Shown: positions 36,401 to 48,233 of the stretch, piece after piece
Numbering within the stretch: position 1 is the first letter of the stretch
Layout: each line of letters opens with the position of its first letter
Assembly: GCA_009869945.1 (NCBI GenBank)
Contig: WIXG01000101.1
Span: forward strand, 62,001 to 126,000
Direction of reading: 5' to 3'
DNA length: 64,000 nucleotides
Source: Mesaphorura yosii
Taxonomy: Eukaryota > Arthropoda > Collembola > Poduromorpha > Tullbergiidae
The notes under the pieces: model-generated
The model's input: only the letters and a program-made list of their open reading frames with translations
The model's database searches: none
Told to the model about the DNA's origin: nothing
Translations under genes and position numbers: made by a program

Positions 36401-39400
36401 TGTCAAATTAGAACAGCTGACATGTAATTGATTAATTTGTTCCACGAAAGTGTCGCACTCGCACTTACGCCAAACTTGGACGCTTTGCTCTGGCTGCCGC
36501 TGCCCTTTAAACGCTGTTGCAGCAGTGTGTGAATTGGCCGGATTTTGGGGCTGTGCGTCCGCGTGGCCACTCGCATTATTACACATTCTCACAATGAGAG
36601 CGAATTTCGCATTGTGACCAACAACAGTAGCGCGTCGAAGGAGAGGAGAATAAAAAGCCTGCTATTTAGATTTTTCTCGAGTCATGCTATGCTTGATGGT
36701 CCATGCACAATTTACTTATGTAATTCAAAAATACGACCGACCGTACAAGATTAGATTCTACTAAAAAGCGTCGTCGCAGTCGTAGCGTAGCACAGCGGAG
36801 CGCAGAGGTTTCAAGGCGTACGCAGCAGAAAATGATACACATTCAGAGAGCAAGATTGCAAAATCTCGATTTTTTATTTATTATGGTACGGTAACCTCAT
36901 TTTGATGCGAAAGATACAGTAGCATGACGCATGACATCAGAGTATCCTTCTGATTCCATTATTCACGAGTTGCGAGTCTCGTGTCGCTTTTTGTCACTTT
37001 AATCCCGTACGCGTACGCATAAGCGATTGCAAGAACATGTAATATGATTACAAGCGCCGCGCCGCGATTACACAAAAAATTTTAATTGGAATTATCGAAG
37101 AATGCGCCCGCGAGTGCGACTGTGAAATGTTGGCTTGACTGGGTAAACAAGGCCGGACGAAACCACCGACGCGTCTCACGGCGTAATTTCGAGGTTTCAA
37201 AGAGCGACGCGATGACAAATTCTAAATTCAGATTCGACGTGCTCTCGTTGCGTTGAGTTGCGGTTATCCCGCTGAATACTGAATCAGAATTCTAATTGCG
37301 AGCGCCTGCCTGCCTATTGAGTAATCAATCAAGAAATATGGATCACTCGTTTTGCGGCGGCGTGTCGCGCGTGCATGGGAAATTGTAAATTCGTAAATTC
37401 TTAAATTCGTAATAAGCTGGCAAGAGAATAATGAAAGGGATCGAGGAAAGTGAATTTTGAGTAAGAGGTAAGTCACGACCGAGGCACGCGGCAGGAAAGC
37501 GACGGACGCAAAGTACGCAGGAATTTATGATCCCGTCTGCTGAAGGAGTCTCATCTCGATCTGCCTCCGATCAGCTTCAACATCGCAATCGTAACGCATT
37601 TTTACCGTAGCCGATATCATGTGAAAAAGATACGCTTACGCACAAAAGAAAGAAGTTTCGTTGAACCAAAAAGCCAAAACTAAGACAGGCCGAGTTTTGC
37701 TTGAATTATTCTGTTCTGTTCAGTATTTGGTATTTTGTGGCCAGGGGCTAGATTAGAGATATAAATATTGTGGATCACCTATATATCATCATTATTACCG
37801 CGTATTACTCCGTCTACGCATCTCCTCTCTGAGCCGCGAGCATACTGCGTCTTTTCATACATTATCTTTCGCCATCGCCAAGCAGCTCAGCGCAGTGCGG
37901 GGAAATGAAATAGATTATCATCGTCTCGTCTCGTCTTTGAAGCTCAGCCGAACAGAAGATCGTTATTATTACGATTACAGCTTGGTTAATGGTTCGCTCT
38001 TCTTTCCCTCGCTCGGCCCTTTGATTTTTACCGATTACGAAATTCGCAGACCGCGATTCGCGAACGGCAATTTTGAAGATTATATATGTTTGCTAAGTGT
38101 TAGGTCATAATTTATGAACCGCTTTATTACCCGTCGTAAAAACGTAAACATAAATGTAGTGGTGCCTGGTGCGGTATGGTCGCATGGCAAAACGTACTCG
38201 AGTCGCTGCGAGTTTGTGTGCGGAGGGGTAGTAAAAGTGAAAGTGATGAGCTGAGCTCGTGGGCACGCGAGATGCGAAATGAGAGGGCCGGACTTCTTCG
38301 CCACTCCATCGCACCGCACCGCCTCATTTTTGAACACTTTTAGCACATCAGTGCAAATCGCACAAAGCAAAACGCAGAATGCAAAAGCATTTTAATTAAC
38401 AGCAGTGAAGGCGCAAAGCGAAATTACTTGCGAAAATGTGATCCGCATGCATTATTCAGATTTTAATTGAGGAGATGACAATTTGGAGCAGCAGAGGAGT
38501 GCAATGCTTTTCTTTGCATTGCGCCAATTTTTAATTTATCGTTAGTCATGGATGGTCGAAGCCAAAATTAACATTCTCGAGCCCTTTTGTGCTCTGCAAA
38601 TTGGAATCCGTGCGTCTTCCTTCGACGTCGACGTGTAACGCCTTCGGGAGATGAGAAAACTACTTCAAAACTGAGACAAGTCAAAAGTGAAAGATGCGAG
38701 GGCTCAATTCTTAAATTTTCGCATTTTTAATGCCAACACTTTTAATAGCATGCTTTTGATGATTGTTCTTTGCTGTGTGAGCAAACACGAACGAGGAAGT
38801 TTATTAGCTCGAGTTGGTTGCAAAGAAATAAGAAAATGGAAGTGGTCGATAATGATCTTGTTGTTCGCGAGTGATGAGGACATTACTTGACTCAAGAGGT
38901 CACAGGTTCGCAACTCGCAATTCGCACGTACTTGACTCGAATCTATTGAAATCTATAAATTGCAGCGGCTGTGGCTTCCTGACCGAGTCTGAATGACAGG
39001 ACAGCTGACATCGTGATCATGAGCCATGAGGATGAGTAATAAAATCTCAGGCACAAACAAATTATCGCTGCAGCCTCACCGCAGAAAGCCTTCAATTCTT
39101 ACTTTATAACTGTAAACCAACGCTAATTCACTGATTCTCTAAAAGCGTAGGTAATTTCATAGCTTCATAATTGCATTTGGCTTTTATTTGCGATTTGCAT
39201 GAATAAACCGCAATCGCAGCAGAAATTTTACAAATGATGACTTTGGTCAACTTCAAAATTTTGTCTTGAATACTGAAGAATCCATTTCTTTCAACAATTT
39301 ATAGCTGGGCATAAGATTTTGTCACTTACAATTCAAATTTAGGCTCTTCGTCGCAATTTATGCGTTTCCGCTGTTCTGTTTATATTTTGCACACGTTCGA

Positions 39401-42400
39401 TGATGGCAGACAAAGCAATAAGCAAATTCGAGTCGCGCAAGGTTAATCTCAAAATTCGTACTTTGTACGTGTAATTGGATTTTTTATTGCCTGACATTAT
39501 TCACGATTTTGACTTAAAAGAAGTGCTTTTTCATTTGACACTTTGACTTGACGCAGAGGTCATTCTTCAAATTACTCAATTCACTTTGCTGTGCGGTGGA
39601 GCAGTTCGCGGCAGATAAATCAAAAGGTGATTCATCATTTTCTCTCGACTGCAGACTCTCGTCTGTCAAGTGCAGTTTAGTTTACAGTCTCATTTGATTA
39701 CCTCAAAAGTGTTAACTCGAGCACAAGTCGAGCACTGCAATTCCAACGCGCTGATTCTTGGAAAACGAAAGAAAATGAAAGGCCGAGTGCAAAAGACATT
39801 GAGGGCTGGCTGACAATTACAAGATTCAAGATCTCGTGATTCAGAGCCCCAATTCACAATTCATGACCAGTCACACAAAACACATGCGAAGCACAAATAA
39901 AATTGCATCCAAAAACAGAAGCCAGAAGCAGAAAGACAGAAAGACAGAAAAGCGAAAGAAGAAATGAATTGCGAGGAAATCAAGGCTACTGAAGCTGTGA
40001 TTCATTCTTCAAAGAAATACGTAACATTGAGATAAATAACCAAAAATGACAGATCAAAAGAACCTCATTTTATTGCTGTGCGAGATGATCTTCATGTGTC
40101 AACCAAGCCACCACATTTTGCAGAGTTGCAGTGTTGCAGTGCAGTAGCGCAGAGATTTCAAGATTCAGCCTGAGATTAAGCCTGCTCAGTGTGCAATCAG
40201 CTCGCTATTTGATTCTTTTGTGTGACAGGCGTCGAATGTGAGACGTTTGGCTACCGGATTTAATAAGACGCGCATTGTTGCTTAAATCCACTGTTCTGTT
40301 CTGGCCTGTCGTGTCCAGTCCAGTGAATGACTTCCAATAAAAGATGACGTGTAAAAATTGACCATCGCCTTTTGCATTGGCATTGTGTAATATGCCTGTC
40401 TGCCTGCCTAATATAGCCCGTATTAAGTATTGTCATTTCTGTGTTATCACGACGGTTGTTATTACAGAAGCAGAACAAGCAAGCAAGGCAACAAGCACGA
40501 TGAATGATTATTGTTCAAGTGGAAGTCTCCAGCTGTGTTAGTACCACATCACGAGCTGGCCAATACGCAGGAGCTCGCAATACACAATTATTATTCTTTT
40601 GCACTACTGCTTCACGAAGACTTCTGCTCTTTCTTGCTCGCATCTCAAATACGTATAATAGTCTCACGAAATGTAATAAATATCGCTTTAATTCCTAAAC
40701 TCGCTGCCGTGAGCCAAATCATCCGTAACAATCGCCCAGTTTACAAAGCACTTTTTCATTCCAAAATAATTTCTCAATGTGATGCAATGCGGCAGTGCCA
40801 CGAATTCCTGGCATTTCCAAGCAAAGTACAAGCAAATTATTGACTTTGCAATTCGCAGCTATTAAAACATCATTAACTTTGCTGGCAATGCAAAGATTTG
40901 GATGCCGAATCGGCATGAAAGATGAATTATGATGAAACTGAAATTAAAACGAAACAATTCAAGCTGAGGTTACAGTACGGCTTGGGATTACGTAAGAATT
41001 TTCAGAGGAATGTGAGACAATGAGACAATAAACACGTACTTTACTTGAACGAACACGGGCTTTGAGGCTCAGAGAATAAAAACACAAAACAGAGCCGAAA
41101 TAGCAGCATAACATAACTGGGATGAAGTGCATTGAAAATTGCCGTTGCATTGAAGTCTCCTCGGCTCAAAAGTGAGCATTGTAGTTCAGTTCAGCAGAGG
41201 CAGTGTGAAGGAAAGGAAAGAGTACAATAAATTATTAAGAATGAGGAATCTTATTGTATAATCAGCTTTTATTGCCAGAAGCCACAATAAACAATCACTC
41301 TGCGCTGCAGCTGCCTCGCATTTGCATTCGGGCACGACGCACGAAGGAGATCATGCCTCAGAAGTATTTAGAACAGTGCTGTCGTAATCATGAAGCTATA
41401 ATTAACTAGCGATCCATCATTCACTCAAACTTTTGCCGTCTTGCATCGCAATAATTATTCTCGTACGCCATGCCAGGATGATGATAAGAGCAGCCAGGCA
41501 GCCGATCGCCGAACTAGATCATTTGTAATTTATTGTTGAACCCGAGGTCTCCGTTTCAACAATGCCCCAACACAATGGGTAGTTAAATTACATAAAGCTG
41601 CCATGGCACAGCTCTGCCTCGCTTCACTTCACTTCTCCTTCCTCCGCGCGCATTGTTGGGCGATGGATCTGAATTCAGGCTCAGGCAAGGCAGGCACGCA
41701 GTTGAATGTTGAATCATCGGAAAAAGACAAAAGAGATCACAGCAGCAGAAGCAAAAGCAGGCAGAGATTATCAATCCTTCTTTTCTTTGTGCTGGGAAAC
41801 TAAGTCAAGGTGTTCTGACAATTCCGACTCGACTCACTTCTTAGCTTCTTTCGTTTCCACTTCAAGTCGAGTGCTCTTGTAAATCTCTTCAAACAAAACA
41901 TTGCCTTTCTTTGAATTGCTGGTTTAAAATACTTTTTGATTAATGACAATTAGATTGCAGCCACTTTTACTTGACACGTTCGATCATTTTCAAGTTAACC
42001 GCTTCGCGCCCGTCCAGATTCCCTTTCCCATTGCATTGCTGCACGAGGGACGAAGGATCCATGCTGAATTAAATGGAGCAATCTCGTTCGTCGTTCCCGT
42101 CTTGAATTGCATAACGCATTCATTTCGGCTTAACAGGCTGAGTTCCTTTCCTTTCCTCTGCTGTACATGCTGTCGACACGTCGTCCTTTCTTCTGAAACT
42201 CCATTAAAATTACACTCAACAAAAGATTGCAGTCATCATCATCTCGCATCTTGCGTCTTGCACCGGCTTTGATAATGCCTTGCTTCCAAGAATCGCACGC
42301 AAACCACATTGAGAGCTCTAAAACAATTCGTAATTCGTGGCCGTATTATTTTCACGCGCATCCCTCTTTTGTCATTATCCTCATCGTCACCGTGCAATTA

Positions 42401-44829
42401 TCGCCTCTCCATCGTCTCCGTCTCATCTCCCGCTCGCTCGTTTGCATTGCATTTCTTTGCGTTATGTCCTCACTTTAATTTTCGACTCGAAACTGGTTCA
42501 GTTCTCGTTTCATCTCATCTCGCTTGCTGTGGCGCGCTACTTCTGTCACTGTCACTCAGTTATGAGTCAGCTATTACATAATCTCTAATCTGCGATCTGG
42601 GATGCGATGCACAAATGAAGTCCATAAACTTTGGAGGATAAACTCGCAATTCGCAATTTGTTCTTGCAACTAGAAAGAAGACAGACTGCAAAGTGGAAAA
42701 TTCCATTTTAGACTCACGCCACGAATGTTTGAAATTTGAATGTCACGAGAGTACGAATGCAATCTAAAATTGGATTCGTCCTCTGTCGCAGTTTGCAGTT
42801 TGTATTTGGCAGCAAAATGTTGTGATTGCGAAAATAAAGAGTCGCATTTCGCATTGTCGCCGCTCTTGCCTGACGCTTTATTGTGAGGACGAGTGAATTG
42901 AAGAGACAAAGCGCGCATGCACATGGTGGAGAGTCGAGTCAAGTCCTCGAAGATGTGACTCGACTGAGACGGAGGCTAAAGTTCCCATTCATGTGGAATG
43001 ATTTACAAAATGACGCAGTCAAGTAACCTCGCCTCGACACGACACGACACAGCAGCAAAAGCAATGAAAGGGATTGCTTTCGATAATTTGTCGAAGCTTA
43101 CGAATTACGAGAAATACTCGACGAGGCTTTTATTTCAGCAGTGCGTGAGCGTGTGAACAAAAACACAAAAGAAAGACAAAATACGAAGGATGAGTTGCAA
43201 TTTGTAATTTCAGGGAAGGCAAAGCAACGCGAGGAAATAAAAACAATCGAGAATCGACATCGATACGGGTTCAACGTGAGCAAAAGTTCACTGCAGACTG
43301 CAGGCTGCAATTGCGATTTCAATTGCAATCTGGTCAGATTCATATCCGAACTGCACTTCACTTCGAATTGAAATTTATGACTCTGCGTCTGCCCGATCGA
43401 GAAGCAGTCGTCAGTCGCCAGTGATTTATCGAATTGCTCGTTTAAGCAAGCAGCAGCGGCGGCAGTAGTCTCCATGATTCATGACCAATTAAATTGCTCG
43501 AATTTGTTCCATTGTGCCGTGCAGTGCAGCAACATTAAGCTTTAAAGCATTAAACTACAAATCAGATCGTGTCATAATGCGATCGCGTATCGCATTGTTA
43601 GTGTTATCTCGGTGCGGTGTAATGATGCCGATGCCACAATTTTCTTTTCGAACAAGCCATAACTCAATTTGGCATTGGCAATAGCGTAATTTATTGAGGA
43701 CATTCGCACGTTGTCCAACGAAAACGACGCGCTGCGCTGCGCCGAAGCGCTCAACGAGACGCGTTACGCAATCGCAAATTCCTTTGACTTGTTCTAATTG
43801 ATCGTTAAGGAAGATTTCGATTTCGCATTTGGCATCTCGAATTTCGACCTCTTGTCTTGTCAACTCTTTTCTCTTGTCTTGCTTATTGCTTTGCCCCTGC
43901 AGGCTGCAGGACTGTTTTGAAATGTTGATCGTAGCAGAGATGAGTTCTCATTGCAGAAAAAAGCCATAACTCAATCGCAGAATGAAAAACTCGGCCCATT
44001 TACGACTACTACTTTGCGCTGTTTTACAGTTGCTACGACGCGACGCAGATTTCTGATTTCACGCTTGAAGAAAGCACAGACGCAATACAAAAACAATGAA
44101 GCTCGTCTCGTCATTCATCATTGAACGCTGCAATTACGCTAACAAAATGCAAATTCTCGCGTTAGCCTTACATGATTTCACAGCAATTAAACCTGCCCGA
44201 TGCGCAGTCAACCGTGACGGCGCGGCGGGGTCAAGCGTCTTGCGTCTTTCGTCTCCGTCTTCGTGTGTGTTACGCAACGCAACGTAACAATAATGTAGAT
44301 CGAATTACAACCACTGCCTCTGCTGGGCTGGTAGGACAATTTTATAATGTGAGGTATCGAATACAGTATGCATGAAAAACAATAACAAAAGTAATTAAGA
44401 AACGCACAAGATAACAAGACAAGATTGCATTGTGTAATCAGAACACACACTACACGGGTTCGAATGTTATGGGAGTGAACGACGCAACTGGCGATTTACA
44501 ATTAACTACGCGAATTGGCTCATCCAAAACAAGAAGTTCGCGTCTGAATCTGATTTACACACCCGAGAAACAATAAATTATCAACATAGAAACGCTCGCT
44601 CGGGTCCAACTTTCTTTTTTAATTGGTTGGGTGGATAAACATAAGAACTGACTGAGATTTGTACTCGTATGCGAGAGTGAAGAAAGAAATGTCATTTCAT
44701 CATTCGCAAACGGAGAAAACATGAATAGAAGGAGGATTCACTTGTGTTTGTAGTACTTTTATGAATGGAGTGAAAGAGATGAATGAAGATGTCCATCGTT
44801 TAATAGTTTGGCACTTTTTTGTGTTTCAG

Positions 44830-47212
44830 ATGCGATGAGTGCGCTCGAGTGGCTTCCTCTCATCTACCCAAATCGGTTGTCTGAAATGCGGGAAAAGGAT
44901 ACTTCGCCACGTCGCATGGCCAACATAAATAGCAGCAACAGCAACGTAAGTGTTTCTCACAATCACGGTCATCTGAACGGCCTGCGAGTGGGAGCCGGAC
45001 TCCTCCCCCCAGCCTCCTCGTCGTCTTCGACGTCTCCGTCATTGTCACCAACTGCCCATAAGCAAGGCCTGCTGAGCGCAATGTACCAGTCCAACATTCT
45101 GCGACAGATGTCCGTCGCCGTCGGCGAACCAGCGCCCGTCCAGCAGTTTGGGTCCAACATTTTCCAGATGGCCGCAGCAGCAGCAGCGGCCGCCGCGGCT
45201 TCGACGAGTCACGTACACATGTACAACACGCAGAATAGCAACGGAAATGGAAGCTCCAGCAGCCTAAATGGCCACCTCGGGCAATCGGTCGGTGATCTGC
45301 TCACTCCTTTCGACCTGTCGAGGCGTTTTGAGGAAGCGCAGCTGCAGCGTAAAGAATTCAAAGAATTCAGAGGGACAGAACAGGCCGCTACTCAAGAGGA
45401 AGACGGCAATCAACCGCTGGACCTCAGTGTCAAACGCAGGAAGCGGTTCGACGAAAACGAGAATATCGTGTACACAAACTCTAGTGGCGAAAAGGGCACG
45501 AGTTCACCCGGGTCGGCATCTTCTTCTCCGCCTTCGCTGCTGTCTTCACTGATAACCACACCAAGAACTGGATCAGGAGTCAAGAGCAACGGTTCAGTCG
45601 CCAACGGGCCTGAACTCCGCCATCATACGAATGGAAATGGCAATGGAAGTCGGCACGCCCCACCACCACCGGATCATTTACCCACGAAACTACCGACACC
45701 AACCCCGACGACACACGCACACGCGCATTCGCACTCGCATCACCAGTCTCCGTTCAGTCTCCTGTACGGCAGGCACTTGCCGCCTTCGCTACTCCATCAT
45801 TCGTTACCGCATCTGGCAACCTCAACGTCTTCGCTACAGGTTCACGCGCCTATGCCACCGTCATTGCAGCTCCAGCATCAAGCCGCGTTGCTCTCAGGCG
45901 GCGGGGCTGCTCCTCCGTCAACAAGGAGCCTGGCCTTGCCTCCACATCTCGGCAGTAACCACTCTCAGCACAAAAGCGGCAGCACTCCACCGCCGATGAA
46001 CTCATTAATTCGGCGACCTTTCCGAGAAGGTTCAAACGGTAAGTCGGCAGAGATTGAAACAACCTACGAGCGATCAACAAGCGTAACCTGCAAGCATGTT
46101 TTGGCTTTGTTTACTCTCAAAGGAGGAACGGCGTCGCCTGCAAGTTCAGCTGGAGTTGGAGCAGTGAAAGTTCGAGATCGCTACACGTGTAAATACTGCG
46201 GTAAAGTATTTCCACGATCAGCAAATCTGACACGACATCTCAGGACGCACACTGGCGAACAGCCGTATCGGTGCAAATTTTGTTCCCGCAGCTTTTCGAT
46301 CTCATCAAACCTGCAAAGACATGTTCGAAATATCCATCACAAGGTCAGTGCAATATTCTCCTCTAATATTCGATGCTTATGTGCAGATTTTCACAGGGAG
46401 AGTTTCTAGGTTTCGCGTAAAAGTATTCCATTCGTTGCCATTGACGGACTCAATTCGTTGAATTTCAGGAGAAGCCATTCCTGTGCTTCTTGTGTAATCG
46501 AGCGTTTGGGCAGCAGACGAACCTCGACCGGCATTTGAGGAAGCACGACGGAGACATCCCGACGATTCTGAATCCGAACGGCACGGGAAGGCCTCTGAGT
46601 TTGAGGCACCTCAATAATCTTCACGGAAGAGCCGTGGGATTGTTGCATGGTGACGTGCTGCCGCCTGGAATGAGCATGAAGCCCAAAATGAGTAAAAACA
46701 GCAGCAATTTTTCAATTGAGAACCTGAAGGACTCTGCGTCCTCGCTCACCGAAATCCGTTCCTTCGTCGGGATGGTCACGCCCAGCTCAGAATCCGGGTC
46801 GGCGGGTTCGAGCGATCACGGAGTGGAAATACTCAAGAAGATGAGGATTGAGGATGACAACAACAATTCGATCGAGGAGGAAGAGGAGATGGTGGATGAT
46901 GAGCAGGAGCAAGACGAAGATGAAGAGGACATCGACATTGACGTGGAGGAAGTGGACGAGGAAGACGAGGAGTCGCTGAAGCCCACAAATCTGACAGACG
47001 TGGACAGAAACGAATCTTCATCTCCAGCCAATAACGCCGAAGCTGAAGAAGAAGAAGAAGGATTGGAATCTGATTACGTGCAAGGTTCGAAGAACGGCAA
47101 GAGCGAGTCTTGTGAATCGGTTTCGACGCCCTCAACAGCTGCGATTGACGACAACAATAACCACGAAAACGAAAGTGACAACGACGTGGCTGAGGTAAAT
47201 GTAGATTCTTAA
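44830..47212 (+). CDS. ham: hamlet/PRDM16/MECOM-type zinc-finger transcription factor, C-terminal exons
   Basis: Exons: 44830-46038, 46123-46343 and 46469-47212. The first begins after a good acceptor (TTTGTGTTTCAG), so upstream exons are likely. If translation starts at ATG 44835 the product is 722 aa. It contains a poly-Ala run, two CtBP-type motifs PFDLS (about 158) and PLDLS (about 194) followed by a basic KRRKR, and long Ser/Pro/His-rich regions. Three C2H2 fingers follow at about 422-501 ([64 protein letters not shown]), then a Glu/Asp-rich tail. The finger triplet is almost the same as the second DNA-binding domain of vertebrate EVI1/PRDM16, whose members recruit CtBP and control cell fate in the nucleus. 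No N-terminal SET domain or first finger cluster is present in the window. Intron 46039-46122 is 84 nt, in frame and stop-free. Confidence 0.93.
46039..46122 (+). other. 84-nt stop-free intron (3n) in the hamlet/MECOM-type gene
   Basis: Donor G|GTAAGT at 46039 and acceptor TTTACTCTCAAAG ending at 46122 are both good. The 84 nt between them keep the reading frame and contain no stop, so retention would insert 28 residues (from about [12 protein letters not shown]) between the Pro-rich region and the zinc fingers. Family comparison favours removal. Confidence 0.7.
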
Positions 47213-47955
47213 TAGCAGATCTTCCGTCCACTTTGCAGCTACTTTTCTAGTTACCAGGATTCGTATTTCGTTTAGTATTTAGATCATTTCTTATCAATAA
47301 CTTTAATTCAGGAAATGACAAGCGGTTCGTTCATATTTGTGTGCTACATTTAAGCTTTAACCAAATACCTTTATTGTCTAATGTGCTACAAACAAGGAAC
47401 GTGGAAACGAGAACTTAGAGACCAAAGCATTATTAATCTTAGAAATGCAATATGCAAATATGGGAATTAGTGTGATAAGATTTCATGGAATTCGGGTTCG
47501 GGTCTCTTGTCTTTTATCTTTATCACTTTGCAATCAATGCAACGCAATAATGTAATCAATGCACAAAGTTTGGTTTCTAGTCACCTGGAAAAGTTTCAGC
47601 AATCACGATTCTGTATTTTAAAGTATTATATTTTTGCAAATATTCAATGCAGTAGGCAGTAATGCAAATCTGCGTAGTTCATTAGTTTAGCAACTTTTAG
47701 GCATGCAATTGATTTATGCAAGAGATTTAGTTTTGTCAACGTTCTTCCTCCTTTCTGTGACTTTATTTGCATGTATTTGTACTAGCATTAAGCTACTTTT
47801 AATTTTAATTGTTCTCTATGCGAGCTCTCACTGTCAGAATTTTATATTTTATCATTCGCTATATTGTATTTTGTACATTTTTTATTGTTCTTATGAAATC
47901 TGTATTTGATGAATTTCTATTTTGAAGAATAAAGCGAATAAAGCAAAACAAAAGG
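47213..47955 (+). other. 3' UTR of the hamlet/MECOM-type gene
   Basis: An AT-rich stretch without a gene runs from the TAA at 47210-47212 to two AATAAA signals near 47930. The length of about 740 nt is plausible for a regulated transcription-factor mRNA. Confidence 0.6.
47928..47942 (+). terminator. Tandem polyadenylation signals of the hamlet/MECOM-type gene
   Basis: AATAAA occurs at 47928-47933 and again at 47937-47942, in an AT-rich context about 720 nt after the stop codon. Confidence 0.65.
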
Positions 47956-48217
47956 AAACTTTAGTGTCACGTGACCTCTTCTTGTGCTTTAATCCCATTA
48001 ACTTAAGAGAGTTCATCCTGTCATTTGCATTGCCATTTCATAACAATTCCACGTCTCGGCTCTTTCGGTCGAATGAGCTCGAATAAAGATGCAGTTCGTA
48101 ATAATGGGGAATTTGCATAATCTCTGCGAGTGTGAGAAGACCACCGTACCAGATCTTTCATCTTTCATTCATTGATCTAATTCCATTAGATTTACTCGAG
48201 CAGAAATTTTATTTAAA

Positions 48218-48233
48218 GCAGGCAGGCAGGCAG
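48218..48233. repeat. (GCAG)n microsatellite
   Basis: Four perfect GCAG units in a row (gcaggcaggcaggcag). Nothing else marks the site. Confidence 0.7.

Larger units (their letters stand above)
22231..44829. other. 22.6-kb coding-free domain upstream of the hamlet/MECOM-type gene
   Basis: No convincing exon was found on either strand. The open frames present (longest 187 codons at 34918-35481) overlap others, lack domain signals and have no linked splice pattern. The DNA is dense in short recurring words such as ATTGCAATTGC, GCGATTGCGA, GCATTGCATTGC, CGAATTCGCAATTCG and GTAATTGTAATG, for example at 23755-23785, 26690-26705, 32640-32750, 34630-34665 and 43290-43335. By position it is probably the long first intron and enhancer-bearing region of the developmental transcription factor whose exon begins at 44830, or its upstream intergenic DNA. 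Large introns and deserts are typical of such genes. No long tandem array, tRNA or known microRNA was recognised. Confidence 0.55.

Noticed and set aside
44452-44475. T-loop-like GGGTTCGAATG
   Set aside because: No flanking cloverleaf; the frequent TTCGAA words of this region explain it.
45172-45200. GCAGCAGCAGCGGCCGCCGCGGC run as a microsatellite expansion
   Set aside because: It codes for the poly-Ala tract of the zinc-finger gene and is mixed in codon use, so it is ordinary coding low complexity.
46816-47231. Long minus-strand Ser-rich and Arg/Pro-rich frames opposite the zinc-finger gene
   Set aside because: Shadows of the Glu/Asp-rich tail coded on the plus strand.
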